From Dryococelus australis (Eukaryota > Arthropoda > Insecta > Phasmatodea > Phasmatidae), in contig CM057000.1 of the NCBI GenBank assembly GCA_029891345.1, positions 129,741,338 to 129,805,337 on the forward strand: a stretch of DNA of 64,000 nucleotides, in the 5' to 3' direction. The translations under genes and the position numbers were made by a program. Each line of letters begins with the position of its first letter. Position 1 is the stretch's first letter. Under the pieces are notes generated by a model. That model made no database searches and was not told the DNA's origin. It saw only the letters and a list, made by a program, of their open reading frames with translations. This document shows positions 1-9,339 of the stretch, piece after piece.

Positions 1-285
1 CACGGACCCATACCACCTTTCTTCAGGGCGAGGTCACCCCCCCCCCCTCCTGGGCTAAGGAAACCTCTAGGGGAAAGTGAGGTCCGCCCATGATCCTCCT
101 TCCTTTCTTCGCAGGTTCTTCACCTTGGCAGGCTAGTACCCCAACCCGAGAGTCGTCCATTTCCATAGCGTGAATTACTTCACATTGACATTCAGCTTTC
201 GGGCCCTGCTGAACGTAAAGGAGTCGACCAGCCCATATCCAAGCCCAACCGTCACCATCGCCCATGATTTACGCTAAGCCTAAAA
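1..285. repeat. Dispersed repeat H, copy 1 (cut by window start)
   Basis: This stretch resembles 57088-57345. Both carry a tgMtcctccttcctttct block, then gtccatttccata, then a ttcacattgaMattc block and a final atccaagccca block, in the same order and similar spacing. Neither copy has a believable reading frame, and the class of the element is unknown. The left end lies outside the window. Confidence 0.6.
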
Positions 286-534
286 TACAGTTACCCATTT
301 CAACAAAACTATTTGATATAGTAGGTATACAGAATTTTGGGAAATTAAACGCCCTAACTGCGGGAGATGATCCCTTACAACAAATAAAGTCGAAAATATA
401 AAGCACGCCATATACCTAAACGGAATATTAAATGAGATATGAGCCTCTGAATATTGGGCATTGAAAACGTATTTTCGCAGAATGCCATGTGCATCGCCTA
501 CAAGTCCGCAGCAGAAAGGTGACTTATGCATCCC

Positions 535-687
535 ATGTTGCAGAGACGCATGTGTAATGCTGGCCGTCCTCGGTCTGTGCGCACTGTTCGGCTTGAGGAA
601 GTGGTACGTCAGCACATCAACAACATGACCTCCACCAGTACACACTCCACAGCTCGCCAAATGGGCGTGTCACAGTCAACCGTGTAG
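535..687 (+). pseudogene. Mariner/DUF4817-type transposase helix-turn-helix fragment
   Basis: An open frame from ATG 535 runs 50 codons to TAG 685-687. It reads RPRSVRTVRLEEVVRQHI, then a Thr/Ser-rich turn, then ARQMGVSQSTV. This is the N-terminal DNA-binding helix-turn-helix common in insect mariner-like transposases. Family members have Trp right after the final STV; here that codon is TAG, so the frame dies at the recognition helix. No catalytic domain follows, because the sequence passes straight into the tandem array. The family call rests on motif memory, not on a search. Confidence 0.7.
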
Positions 688-1077
688 GACGTACTGGGGG
701 CATATAGCCGTCACACGCTCCATAGCGCGCCAAATGGGCGTGTCACAGTCAACCGTGTAGGACGTACTGGGGGCATATAGCCGTCACACGCTCCATAGCG
801 CGCCAAATGGGCGTGTCACAGTCAACCGTGTAGGACGTACTGGGGGCATATAGCCGTCACACGCTCCATAGCGCGCCAAATGGGCGTGTCACAGTCAACC
901 GTGTAGGACGTACTGGGGGCATATAGCCGTCACACGCTCCATAGCGCGCCAAATGGGCGTGTCACAGTCAACCGTGTAGGACGTACTGGGGCATATAGCC
1001 GTCACACGCTCCATAGCGCGCCAAATGGGCGTGTCACAGTCAACCGTGTAGGACGTACTGGGGGTATATAGCCGTCA
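649..1077 (+). repeat. 73-bp tandem array (about 6 copies) made of transposase coding sequence
   Basis: The segment starting atgggcgtgtcacagtcaac recurs at 661, 734, 807, 880, 953 and 1025. Spacing is 73 bp, with one 72-bp step where a G-run is one base shorter. Units are nearly identical and directly contiguous, so this is not a CRISPR. The unit covers the GVSQSTV codons of the helix-turn-helix fragment plus about 45 bp downstream. Because 73 is not a multiple of three, the frame shifts from copy to copy and the array cannot encode a repeat protein. Confidence 0.95.
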
Positions 1078-1389
1078 TTCCTGCCGCTGGCAGTAAGTAC
1101 AAGGCATTCAGTGAAAGTATGTTTTCAAACCCCACTTTTCACAGGTTCGCATCTCCTTTAATATTCTGTTTAGGTATTTGGTGTACTTTATATTTTCGAC
1201 TTCATTTTTTCGTAAGGACTTGCCTCCCGCAGTTTGGGCGTTTAATTTTCGAACAAAATGTACACTCCAATTTAAATTTTTCGAACATTTTACGAGAAAT
1301 TAGGAACATAAACCACAAAATCAATAAATTATATTTTATTTGCAACTCTAGGATATTGAAATTTATATGCCAAGAAGAAAACATTTAAA

Positions 1390-2040
1390 ACAAGATTTTT
1401 TAACAGGAATTTTTTAAAATATTAAATTAGGTAATTTTTTTTAACATATTTGTTATTTTAATTTAGTATAATATACATTCGTTAAATTTTTTCAAGGTTT
1501 ATTATTATGTATGTACTTATTTTGTGGTTACTATAAGACATTAATGGCCCCTAAATGGCTTACCAACTGTATTCCAGCAATGGCCACACGTAGTCTATAC
1601 TTATTGCTGGTAAAAGTATGGGTGGCCATCTGTAGGCCATTTTATGGTTGTGAAGTGGTACATCGATGGACTATTACTGGTGCAATTTGACTTATTGTGG
1701 GAATTTTTATGTCTCCCACTCTTCCCAGATAGCTTTTGGTTCTTTCTTCTTTATTCTGTATCTGCTTCCATAAATGTGGGGGAAACTATTAAAGTTTATA
1801 GCGCTGATTTGTGTCAATAACAGCCTCAAGTAACATTTAATTTATAAGCATGAGTACCAAACCTACTTCTGTTTTATATTCTTGAAGGCGTAACACTGTT
1901 GCCTAAAACACTGATAAAATCTCATTATATTAGATGGTTTTACATATAAGTTAGTGAAGACATGATTTAGATGAGGCAGGCGCAAAGGAACAGGGAAGTA
2001 GGCGCCAGGAGCCGGCTGGCCGTCATGTTGTCACGTCGTC
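1390..2040. other. AT-rich stretch, nothing recognised
   Basis: There is no supported reading frame. ggccacacg near 1582 and ggtggccatc near 1621 form a weak local inverted pair. A GC-richer tail (1975-2040) leads into the TGACCTTGA-rich repeat. Confidence 0.5.
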
Positions 2041-2046
2041 CAAACA

Positions 2047-2345
2047 TCATCTTGGATGTAGGTGACCTTGATATTGACCCATTACCTTGACCCTGTGCCC
2101 GTGACCTTGAAACCCAAAAAAATTCCGAAAATATCCCAAAAATTCGAAAACATTAAAGAATTTATTTTTAAAAATATTGTTTAAAGATGTACATGTAGGA
2201 AGACCGGGGTTCGAGGTCAGCTGGATCGAATAAGCTCCCGACACGACTGACCCTCACCAGATCGGCTGGTGTGCAGCTTGTCAGCCATGTTAGATGTCGA
2301 TGACCTTAATCTTGGCCTTCAACCTTTACCTTAAATGACCTTGAA
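2047..2345 (+). repeat. Duplicated repeat with clustered TGACCTTGA motifs
   Basis: Two diverged tandem units start with catSttRgatgt at 2047 and 2287. Each carries several tgacctt blocks: 2063-2071, 2083-2092 and 2102-2110 in the first, 2301-2309 and 2336-2344 in the second. Each unit is followed by A-rich sequence. A third copy lies inverted at 45470-45530. The complement TCAAGGTCA matches the extended half-site bound by FTZ-F1/ERR-type nuclear receptors; any binding here is inference. Confidence 0.6.
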
Positions 2346-2885
2346 TCCAAACAATTTGAAGGGGAAAAAAACAACCAAAATTTTCTAACAATCTAAAAAA
2401 AAATTAATTTTAAAAATTATTATTTCAAATTTATTTTAAAAAAAACTTGCATTTATAAAGGTCCCTCCATCACAAGTGCCAATTATTTTATTGGTTATTT
2501 ACTCGGTCAATTACTTGCCTTCGTTAATTAGTCTACAGGCCTCCACCCCCCTCACCCATACTCTTCCATTGCACACAAGATCTTAGTTTTTTTTTTTTTT
2601 TTGTTTGAATTTGATTTCATTTTAAACACCTAGGTTTTCCCTGATTTATGGCTGCGTCAACCTGTGTTAGAAGCTACGATGGTAGTGCTTTCTTCGCCGA
2701 ACTGAAGCGGACACAGCCGAAGCTGATCTAGCCGCAGGTAGTTGGCTTGGTGTAGTTTACAGTAGATAGATGGGTGGGCAAGTTCGCGCGCACAACACTA
2801 ATCGTATTGTTTTATTTAATTTTTCACTCGCGCAAATTTTATGTTAAAAAATATAAATATTTTTACAAGCGGTGTAGTTTATATT

Positions 2886-3047
2886 TACGTACGAAAAAAA
2901 AAAGTGTTTAAATGGCACCATTTTGCAATTTGAGATCCAAATTTTCCCGGGGAGGACCTCCGGACCCCTCTCTCCCTTTATTGAGGAGATCTGTCCCCTG
3001 CACACAGTAGATTGTCCATGAAATTATAGCACGCATCGCCACTGCCA
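2886..3047 (+). mobile_element. Solo 3' end of a hAT element
   Basis: The sequence parallels 27590-27728, the right end of the hAT element in the gypsy block. Shared parts are tttaaatRgcaccatttt, the ttttcccggggg and cggacccc boxes, and a terminal atcgccact. The inferred outer end reads CAGTGGCGAT on the minus strand, like other hAT ends. No transposase sequence is attached. Confidence 0.65.
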
Positions 3048-3240
3048 CCAGGCGAGCTGGCGATTTAGTAACGGGGAGGGGGGGGGGGGGTTATATTTCT
3101 TTATGTTCGTAAAATATAGGTGGTGCTGTTGGCATCCTCCATACTGGGTTATATTTTCATCACACAGGGGGAGTAATTTATCGATTTCGACACCAGGCGA
3201 GATGCCGATTCAACCGCCAGGCGAGCTGTCGATACTCATA
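3044..3240 (+). repeat. Three short ccaggcgag(c/a)t motifs
   Basis: ccaggcgagctggcgatt near 3050, ccaggcgagatgccgatt near 3193 and ccaggcgagctgtcgata near 3213 are near-copies of an 18-bp motif. A long G-run (3076-3090) sits between the first two. Origin unknown. Confidence 0.6.
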
Positions 3241-3425
3241 TTTTTTTTTTAACATAGGACAATCTCTAATTTTCATCGAATTTAAAGAATAATTTTTCCA
3301 TTTAGCAGTATACCTACATGCATGATGCGGGTCTTTGACTACCTGCATCATTTATTAAATCTATACTTCTTATTAAAAATTTTAAGTTGTTTAATTTAAA
3401 AAATTATTTTTATTCAATTATATAA

Positions 3426-5337
3426 TCTATACTAATAAATAAAATTGAAGTGAATGCCAATTAATGCCAATATCCGAGCGTAATATGCTATTTAAACGAT
3501 GTTGAAGCATAAATAACAGTTTCCAAAATTTTTGTTTGTCTGTCTGTCTGTCTGGATATTTGTCCAGAATAGGCTCCGAAACGGCAGAATCGATTTTGGT
3601 TAAATTTTCAGAGATCGTAGAGTTTATTTCTATTTAAAATCTGTTCTTTATTTCATCTCAATATCTCAAATGGTTATGAAGTAAATTCATTTGTTCATAT
3701 ATAATTTTCTTTATGTTTCATATCTTAATTTTTGCAAAAGTGTTATTGTCAAAAAATATTGTTGAAACAACAATAGTTTTTTAAATAATCATTGATATAA
3801 TACGCATCGTAGAAAAATATACATAAGTTTTGAGAAAAACACTGTAAAATAACATATTATCAAACAACCAACACTAACGCGACGATAAAACAATTTCTGA
3901 TAATAAAGTAACAATCTTTCAAACCAGTTATATAGTTATGTATTTCAATAACTCCATAAAACCTGAGCGAGCGATAGTGGGCTGTATTTTAATAACGCCA
4001 TAAATGCTAAGCGAAGTGAAACTTCTATTTTAAACATATGTAAACAAATACTAAAGTCCACGCGTTATATAAAAAAACCAGCAACAAGGCTAAGGTGTTA
4101 CAAAAATGGTGTATTTATTAGTAATAAAGTGTCCATAGAAACAGTCGACAGAACATTGAGAGATACAAGAAGTGATGGAAGGCCTTTCGGCGGAGTAAAA
4201 TTTTTGTTGTCCGGAGACTATAGGCAAACTTGACCGGTTGTCACAAGATGCACACGCCCGGATGAAATCAACGCATGTATGAAACACTTAGTACTTCGGA
4301 GGCCCATTGACAAATTTTATTTGACCGAATTGTGTAAAATTCTTTTAGATATTGGAGAGGGAAATATCCAGAAATCAATAATAATCACGATATAGAACTA
4401 CCCAATCCTCTTTGCCGATTCGTTACAGAAACATAGGAGTTAAATCGAGAAATATATGAAGACATAGAAAATCTTGACCGAAAAAAAAAATTGTCTGGCT
4501 TTGTGAAAGAACAATTTTAGCCCCCCCCCCCTTTTTTTCTCCCTTTCCCAAAAAAAAAAAACGATATGATTACTCACCTGAATACTGCGATATTAGGAAC
4601 AATTCCTGAATACTCAACAACGTATACGCCCATAAATACAATATGTAACGAAGAGTAGTCAGTACATTTTCCTGTAGAAATTTTAAATAGCACTGTAGCC
4701 CCCAAACTGCCTGCTAACAAGATACAGATAAAAATTGGAGTTCCCGTCATGCTACTGGGTAATTAAAACTCCCCAAAACTTTGCAATGACACTAGGTTAA
4801 GTGTAGTTGCGATACAAAAACATCATTGAAGCTAACATTTTAACCGGATGTAGCAAAGGGGACACAGTGTTTATACCACGGATACCTATCATCCCAACTA
4901 ACTATCCTTTCCAAATTAAAAAGGCTTCAATTCCCCATTAGTAAATGTTTCCCAATGACAATTAATAAATCGCAATGTCAAACTTTAGGGAGAGCAATAA
5001 ATACAGTAATATATAAATAAAAATTAAGAATTATTTAGGACAAAAACATATACTTATATTATTTTTAATATATACATATATATATTTATTTACATACACT
5101 AATTTATGTTAGATTATTTCCAATTATCATTTTCCATGTAAACATAAAAACATTTGTAAATTCTATTTGATTAATATTAAAAACTTTTAAGTTTAATTTT
5201 TTGTTTTGGTAATATAAATTATTATGTATAAATTTCGATTGAAACTATTCACGCTTTATTTCAATTTTCCATTTCTATATTTAAAATATGTAAACAAATC
5301 TTAAAGTCCACACGAACGAAGTCGCGGGAACAACTAG
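3426..5337 (+). mobile_element. Helitron with classic TC...CTAG ends
   Basis: The element starts with TCTATACTAATAAATAAA at 3426 and ends with a GC-rich tail and CTAG at 5334-5337, inserted between A and T as Helitrons do. The leader has the phrase tccgaaacggcagaatcgat, typical of arthropod Helitrons, and a (tctg)n run at 3535-3553. The inside carries the C-terminal half of a Helitron helicase, decayed, on the + strand. A partial second tail-like block at about 4020-4070 suggests internal rearrangement. No Rep/HUH portion was found. Confidence 0.88.
4110..5005 (+). pseudogene. Helitron Pif1-like helicase, C-terminal half, decayed
   Basis: Translation in shifting frames gives conserved helicase blocks in order. 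VDRTLRDTRSD and FGGVKFLLSGDYRQT (4140-4225; GDxRQ is the Walker-B-like motif of Pif1 helicases) come first. DEINACMKH, IELPNPL, WLCERTIL, and ICNEE..HFPVEILNS follow. Then come PKLPANKIQIKIGVPVMLL, SPKLCNDTRLSVVAI and the degraded fine-tuning region near 4900-4960. Stops and frameshifts interrupt nearly every block and a homopolymer tract lies at 4520-4560. The upstream ATPase Walker A region and the Rep nuclease are absent. Confidence 0.88.
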
Positions 5338-5440
5338 TCATACATGTATTACAATGGAGCTTTACACAATACTTTATAATTAAATTAATTTTATTTCTGT
5401 GCCTTTTAAATTTTTATTTTAGTATGACAAATTAAATAAA

Positions 5441-5521
5441 AAATAAGAAAACACAATTTTATTCACCGGCATTTTTATATTCAATTAATTTAACACAGTC
5501 GTTCATGCCCTCAAAAAATTA
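5441..5521 (-). terminator. Conserved 3' UTR and poly(A) signal, zinc-finger family copy 1
   Basis: On the minus strand this reads tttttgagggcatgaacgac, then gtgttaaattaa, then gaataaaattgtgttttct. The same blocks occur in the same order after the 48-kb copy (48563-48640). AATAAA at about 5458-5465 is a plausible polyadenylation signal. Conservation of this non-coding piece is the main reason for linking the two loci. Confidence 0.65.
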
Positions 5522-6113
5522 CAATCTTCTTCAATACACATTAATCTCAATATATGCAACTTTATTGTAGGTTGTTGTCTTTTATGTACCTCGCTACTCA
5601 CACTCGTGTTGTCCTTGTGCGAATATATCGTCACATATATTACACCGACACACTGTGCAGGGAGGGTTATGTAGGTGACTACACTTTTGAGGACATATAC
5701 CGATGTCACAAGAGAGCTGCTTGCAGCAAACCAGATACCGAGGTACTAATGAGAAATCCACTTCACGTTTACACGGCTTTGCATGTGCAAGTAAATTGTC
5801 GCTACGGCTTAATTGCTTACCGCACTTGTCGCACAAATATGACAAGCCTTCATGTCGTCGTACCTTATGGCTGAAAGTATATGTCTTATCACAAAAGTGA
5901 CACTGACGAAGACGTAGTTGTTCAGTCGCCAGACTCGGACGAACCAGTTGGAGATGTAGGTGCTGGAGCCAAAGAAGCAGTTAACGCCGGGAATGGTGTT
6001 CTACGTACCTCAGTTCTATGGCTTCAATGAAAATTTCGTAGGCGTGACAGCTGAAGTCGATTGTACTGTACCATTTGTAAATTATTGTGCTGCACTGGTG
6101 GCAGTAGATGCTA

Positions 6114-6419
6114 TAGGTTATCCACGGTAAAATGAGCACTTTCGAAATACCTGCTTAAGATCTACTTGTATGCACGTTGAGTGTTATTCCACATTATGCA
6201 AATTTAACGTTGACATGGGTATCATCATTTCATCCATGTGTAAGTCAAGAGAATTTGTGAAATTATTGGAAAAGTAAATATTTTTCAAATTTGCTCATTT
6301 TTACACTTCAGAGCATCAAAAAATATATAAAGCGAAAGAAATAATATATGTTATCACAAATGGTTACTTTTTTCTAAGGTCAATTTCAAAAGTGCTCACT
6401 TTATCGTGAACAGCCTTTA
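6114..6419. mobile_element. MITE TIR-A, copy A1 (internally deleted)
   Basis: Left end TAGGTTATCCACGGTAAAAT and right end tatcgtgaacagccttta are inverted copies. Inside are the family landmarks acttgtatgcacgtt, gtaaatattttt and gctcatttttacacttc. It is about 100 bp shorter than full-length copies. It lies inside the 87-bp coding repeat of the zinc-finger family copy, so it arrived after that repeat formed. Confidence 0.9.
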
Positions 6420-6435
6420 GTAGTGATGTAGGTGT

Positions 6436-6625
6436 CACAGCTGAAGGAGTCGATGGCCCCATACCAATCTGAAACGATGGTACTGCACTGGTGGGAGTAG
6501 ATACTGCTAGTGCTGTGGACATCACAGCTGAAGGAGTCGATGGCCCCATACCAATCTGAAATGATGGTACTGCACTGGTGGGAGTAGATACTGCTAGTGA
6601 TGTGGACATCACAGCTGAAGGAGTC
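6436..6625 (-). repeat. 87-bp in-frame coding repeat
   Basis: cacagctgaaggagtcgatg recurs at 6436, 6523 and 6610, exactly 87 bp (29 codons) apart, with units almost identical. A worn fourth unit lies beyond the MITE at 6040-6112. A period divisible by three and the low divergence fit expansion while the sequence was still coding. Confidence 0.9.
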
Positions 6626-6792
6626 GATGGTTCTGGTAAAACAGAGGATATCTCACTCGAAGAAGAAATCGATGGCGAGAAACCATTGGCGGGCAATATC
6701 CTCTCCACTTTAAAGTAACTGGCAATGGATTACCTGGCGGCTAGCCGAGACGATCCACCTTTCACGTTATCCGTTGTCAAATCAAACATCTC

Positions 6793-6817
6793 AGCTGACC
6801 CCCAGTTGCTTTTAATA
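6793..6817 (-). promoter_or_regulatory. Putative core promoter of zinc-finger family copy 1
   Basis: The minus strand has TATTAAAAGC (6817-6808) about 20 bases before TCAGCTGAG (from 6798). The same pair, TATTATAAGC and TCAGCTGAG, stands at 48021-48046 before copy 2. Upstream sequence (tattaatgg, ggttcg, gtcaata) is also shared. A TGACGTCA palindrome (CRE-like) at about 6836-6843 is seen only here. The start-site assignment is inference. Confidence 0.5.
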
Positions 6818-7034
6818 CACGCGCATTCAAGCCCTATGACGTCATATTGACTTCGAACCAATTGTATCATTCCATTAATACATCGAATGGACATCTACCA
6901 GCCAATCAGCGAGTGGCTGCGTGATTGCAGCTGGACAATCGCATGTAGGCATGCGAAGGAAGGGGAGCAATGGTAATTTCCTCGTAAAGGTGAAATCCAA
7001 AGATATCAGCCAAATGAGACTAAATCCATAACTG

Positions 7035-7165
7035 ACATCTTCTACTGTAATCCGGAGTGTCTACAGACCGGAACCATTCTGCCTACGACCATACCACACA
7101 AAATCATAACTTAAGCTACTTTTTGACGTGAATACGTCTCTAAAATCAGACACATGGGGCGCCAG
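7035..7165. repeat. Repeat I, copy 1
   Basis: This resembles 12430-12560. Both have a ctgtaatc block, a cgaccatac block, then aRatcataact and cgaatRcgtct followed by ctaaaatcag or ttaaaatcag. Both lie several hundred bases left of a hAT-type MITE copy. No reading frame and no class assigned. Confidence 0.5.
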
Positions 7166-7515
7166 AATTGAAATGTCAATGTAAAGTTTGCAGTGTGATC
7201 CGTTCAGGAACTATAACGTAAAACAACAAATCAGTGAATAGTGCTAGCCTGATTTGTATTCCCCTAATGCACCCATGATTATCGCACGTGATTATAACAA
7301 TAGAGAAACAGCCACTTTTTGGTTAATAACAAGCGATCCCCATCCCCGTAAGTCCATAATGACTCGCGATGTTGTCACACATTTCACAGATGATAGTAGG
7401 TTACGAGGCTCTGATTGGGGAACGGTGTGTTGAAATGCTACTATTTGGTGACGCCGTTTTACTGGCACGTGGGGCTGAAGTATTGCTGTATTGTTAAGTA
7501 ATGCCTACCCCTTGG

Positions 7516-7811
7516 TAGGGACACTTGTTTTTAGCGAAAAGATTTCAGGACAAGTTGTGTTCCAAAGCACTTTAGTTCAGAACCATTTTCGTGATCGGAT
7601 CATTTGAACTCTCACGTGTCTTATCTATCTGCCTGCGAATCACGGACTCTCAGTATCGGAGGAACTTGATTCTGATTGGGTCACTCATTTAACAGACCCT
7701 TATTCACACAAAGGTAAGCAGCCAATGGTCAAAGGAAGGTTGCATGTGTGCCCATAGGGTATTGAGGTCTAGCCTCCATGTAAATATTTTCGTGAAAAAC
7801 CGCTGGCCCCT
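7516..7811. mobile_element. hAT-type MITE, copy 1
   Basis: The ends are TAGGGACACTTGTTTTTAGC and, inverted, cgtgaaaaaccgctggcccct. The body matches three more copies at 12941, 31376 and 49990: aagatttcaggacaagttg, a gaaccattttcgtga block, and gcagccaatggtcaaagga. About 295 bp and non-coding. The flanking duplication here is worn, while copies 2 and 4 keep 8-bp duplications. Confidence 0.88.
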
Positions 7812-7899
7812 CATTTTGGCCTAGCAACTTACTGCCAACTGGCTGCCCAGCCAAGAGGGAACCTTTCGTAGTGTGCAGTAGTTAATCAGACATATGGTC

Positions 7900-8270
7900 C
7901 TCCTATTGGAGAAGGGTGTGCGGAGTGCCGACGGTCAGAGGCAGGCACGACGACCCACTTTAAGGCGCGGGGCAGCCGATCGCCGACACGGCAGCTGACG
8001 AAACTCGCGCAAGTTGCCTCACCTGCTCCAGATCACGCGCGCATCGCCTCCGCCCATCCCCCTCTTTCCCCCGCGGGACGACGCTCCCAAGGTCGCGCTG
8101 CGCCACCCCCGGGAGGTGGCTACTGCGCCTGCGCAATTTCACGACTCCTCGTCCACGCCCACCAGTCGACGCAACATGCTGCTCCCGCCGAGCGTCGGGA
8201 ACAGGCGGCAATACGTCGAAAAGACATGTAGAGTCGATCAGTAATACTGTAAATGTTGCCCTCGCAAAAA
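7900..8270. other. GC-rich island, no gene supported
   Basis: The composition jumps to strongly GC-rich with many CpGs (ccgcgggacgacgctcccaa). Overlapping open frames on both strands are expected from composition alone and show no recognisable domain. It could be a promoter island or a fragment of a GC-rich element. Confidence 0.4.
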
Positions 8271-8349
8271 AGAAAGTGCGTTAGAACTGGCTTTGTCATA
8301 CTACTTGCTCATTCCCGCCTCATAACATATTGCGAGAACTTCTTGTACA

Positions 8350-8560
8350 AAGGGCCGCGGCAGGGCCACTCCCGGATTTTCACATGTGGGAATCGTGCTG
8401 GACGATGGCACCGCTAGGCGGGTTTTCTCGGGGATCTCCCGTTTCCCCCCCTTGCATTCTGGCACTTCTACATTCTCATTAAATTTCACCCTCATCGGCT
8501 CGCAAGACCTCATTGTTAAGAGCCGCCCAAATATCTCAACTCAACTCATTATTGTACATG
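8350..8560 (+). mobile_element. tRNA-derived SINE, copy 1 (5' truncated)
   Basis: The body of the SINE family is clear: ggattttcacatgtgggaa, tcgtgctggacgatg, gggttttctcggggatctcc, ctcatcggctcgcaagacct and gttaagagccgcccaaat. The tRNA-like head with its A and B boxes, complete in copy 57718, is largely missing. The copy ends in a ctcaactcaactc tail rather than poly(A). Confidence 0.9.
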
Positions 8561-9049
8561 TCGATATTGCAACAAATCGAATTCGTGTTACACCAAAGGC
8601 GAATCGAAGCTGGAATATTGACCATTTTATTTTTGTACCGAGCATACCACTAATTGTAACATGTTTTCAGGCAAATAATGATTTTTTTCCTTTACATATT
8701 TTTTTGTGAATGTTCCACCAAATTTCAAATCTTCATTCTGGCGGGAAGTGCTACAACGAAAAAATTCGTGTACAGAAATTAATATCATTGACTGCCTTAA
8801 GGAATCTACACATAAGTCTATAGATGCAGCTTACAAGCTCATTTCAGCTTTTCTCTCGTTCCATTAAGTTCAAGTAATTTCATCGAGGGTAATCGGAAGA
8901 TCTACGTCTAATTCACAGGCTTATTTTTAGTCATACACTAAAACGGATTTTTGAATGTATGAACAAACTGTGGAATTCCTGTGACACTGTTTGAATTTGA
9001 CGGCTAGGCTTCGTACAATAATAGTCATGCGTCGAGTTGGAATTGTCCA

Positions 9050-9245
9050 ACAAAAGTCGGCGTGCCACACTCTGAATTCGAATCAGGGGAAAACGACTGA
9101 TTCGCAGGGAAATTCAACTACTCGAATAGGGGAAAATGGCTCCACTTAGAATCGTGGAAAACCCCTGTTTGTTTCAGTTAAAAAAAAAATTCACTGATTA
9201 AATAAGTGACGGCCGAATGCAGTGTCAAATTAAATATTGTTTTTA
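9050..9245 (-). mobile_element. Element F end fragment
   Basis: Read on the minus strand this matches 32620-32815: cggccgtcacttatt, aatcagtgaa, a cgattctaagtggag block, gagtagttgaatttc, and cgattcgaattcagagtgt. It is the terminal part of the element whose longer copy lies at 31695-32815. Confidence 0.75.
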
Positions 9246-9339
9246 TTGAATTTAACCAGATAATTACGTAAAAGAAACACATCCAAGATAGTTCATTTCT
9301 TATATTGCGCAATTTATGGTAAAAAAAAAAAAAAAAACA

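Larger units (their letters stand above)
326..1263. mobile_element. TIR element with about 150-bp inverted arms
   Basis: Sequence from about 326 to 485 is an imperfect inverted copy of about 1117 to 1263. Both arms contain aaattaaacgccc, ctgcgggag, aagtcgaaaatataaag and tacctaaac, read in opposite directions. Between the arms lie a transposase helix-turn-helix fragment and a 73-bp tandem array. The arrangement fits a DNA transposon that lost most of its gene. I could not define a target-site duplication, so the exact ends are uncertain. Confidence 0.6.
5594..6708 (-). pseudogene. Ser/Thr/Pro-rich zinc-finger family, copy 1 (decayed, MITE-split)
   Basis: The minus strand first encodes a low-complexity Ser/Thr/Pro-rich region (6708-6420) with a 29-residue repeat, including STPSAVMSTSLAVSTPTSAV. 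A MITE (6114-6419) then interrupts it, and a further degenerate repeat copy follows at 6010-6112. In-frame stops and a frameshift come before the zinc-finger part (5930-5600). That part starts QCHFCDKTY, continues SHKVRRHEG, and then gives a clear C2HC finger, YLCDKCGKQLSRSDNLLAHA followed by KPC. More Cys pairs lie further on (CCKQLSC, CTVCRCNIC). The first coding ATG is not obvious; the open frame uses GTG at 6708. Molecular role is unknown; the finger suggests nucleic-acid binding. Confidence 0.6.

Noticed and set aside
649..1077. Array with the look of a CRISPR
   Set aside because: Units are contiguous 73-bp tandem copies with no variable spacers, and the genome is eukaryotic.
5554..5900. 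Plus-strand frames opposite the zinc-finger part
   Set aside because: The minus strand gives clear Cys/His spacing; the plus-strand frames are shadows.
8014..8244. Open frames in the GC-rich island
   Set aside because: Both strands are open with Arg/Pro-rich composition, as expected when stop codons are rare in GC-rich DNA.
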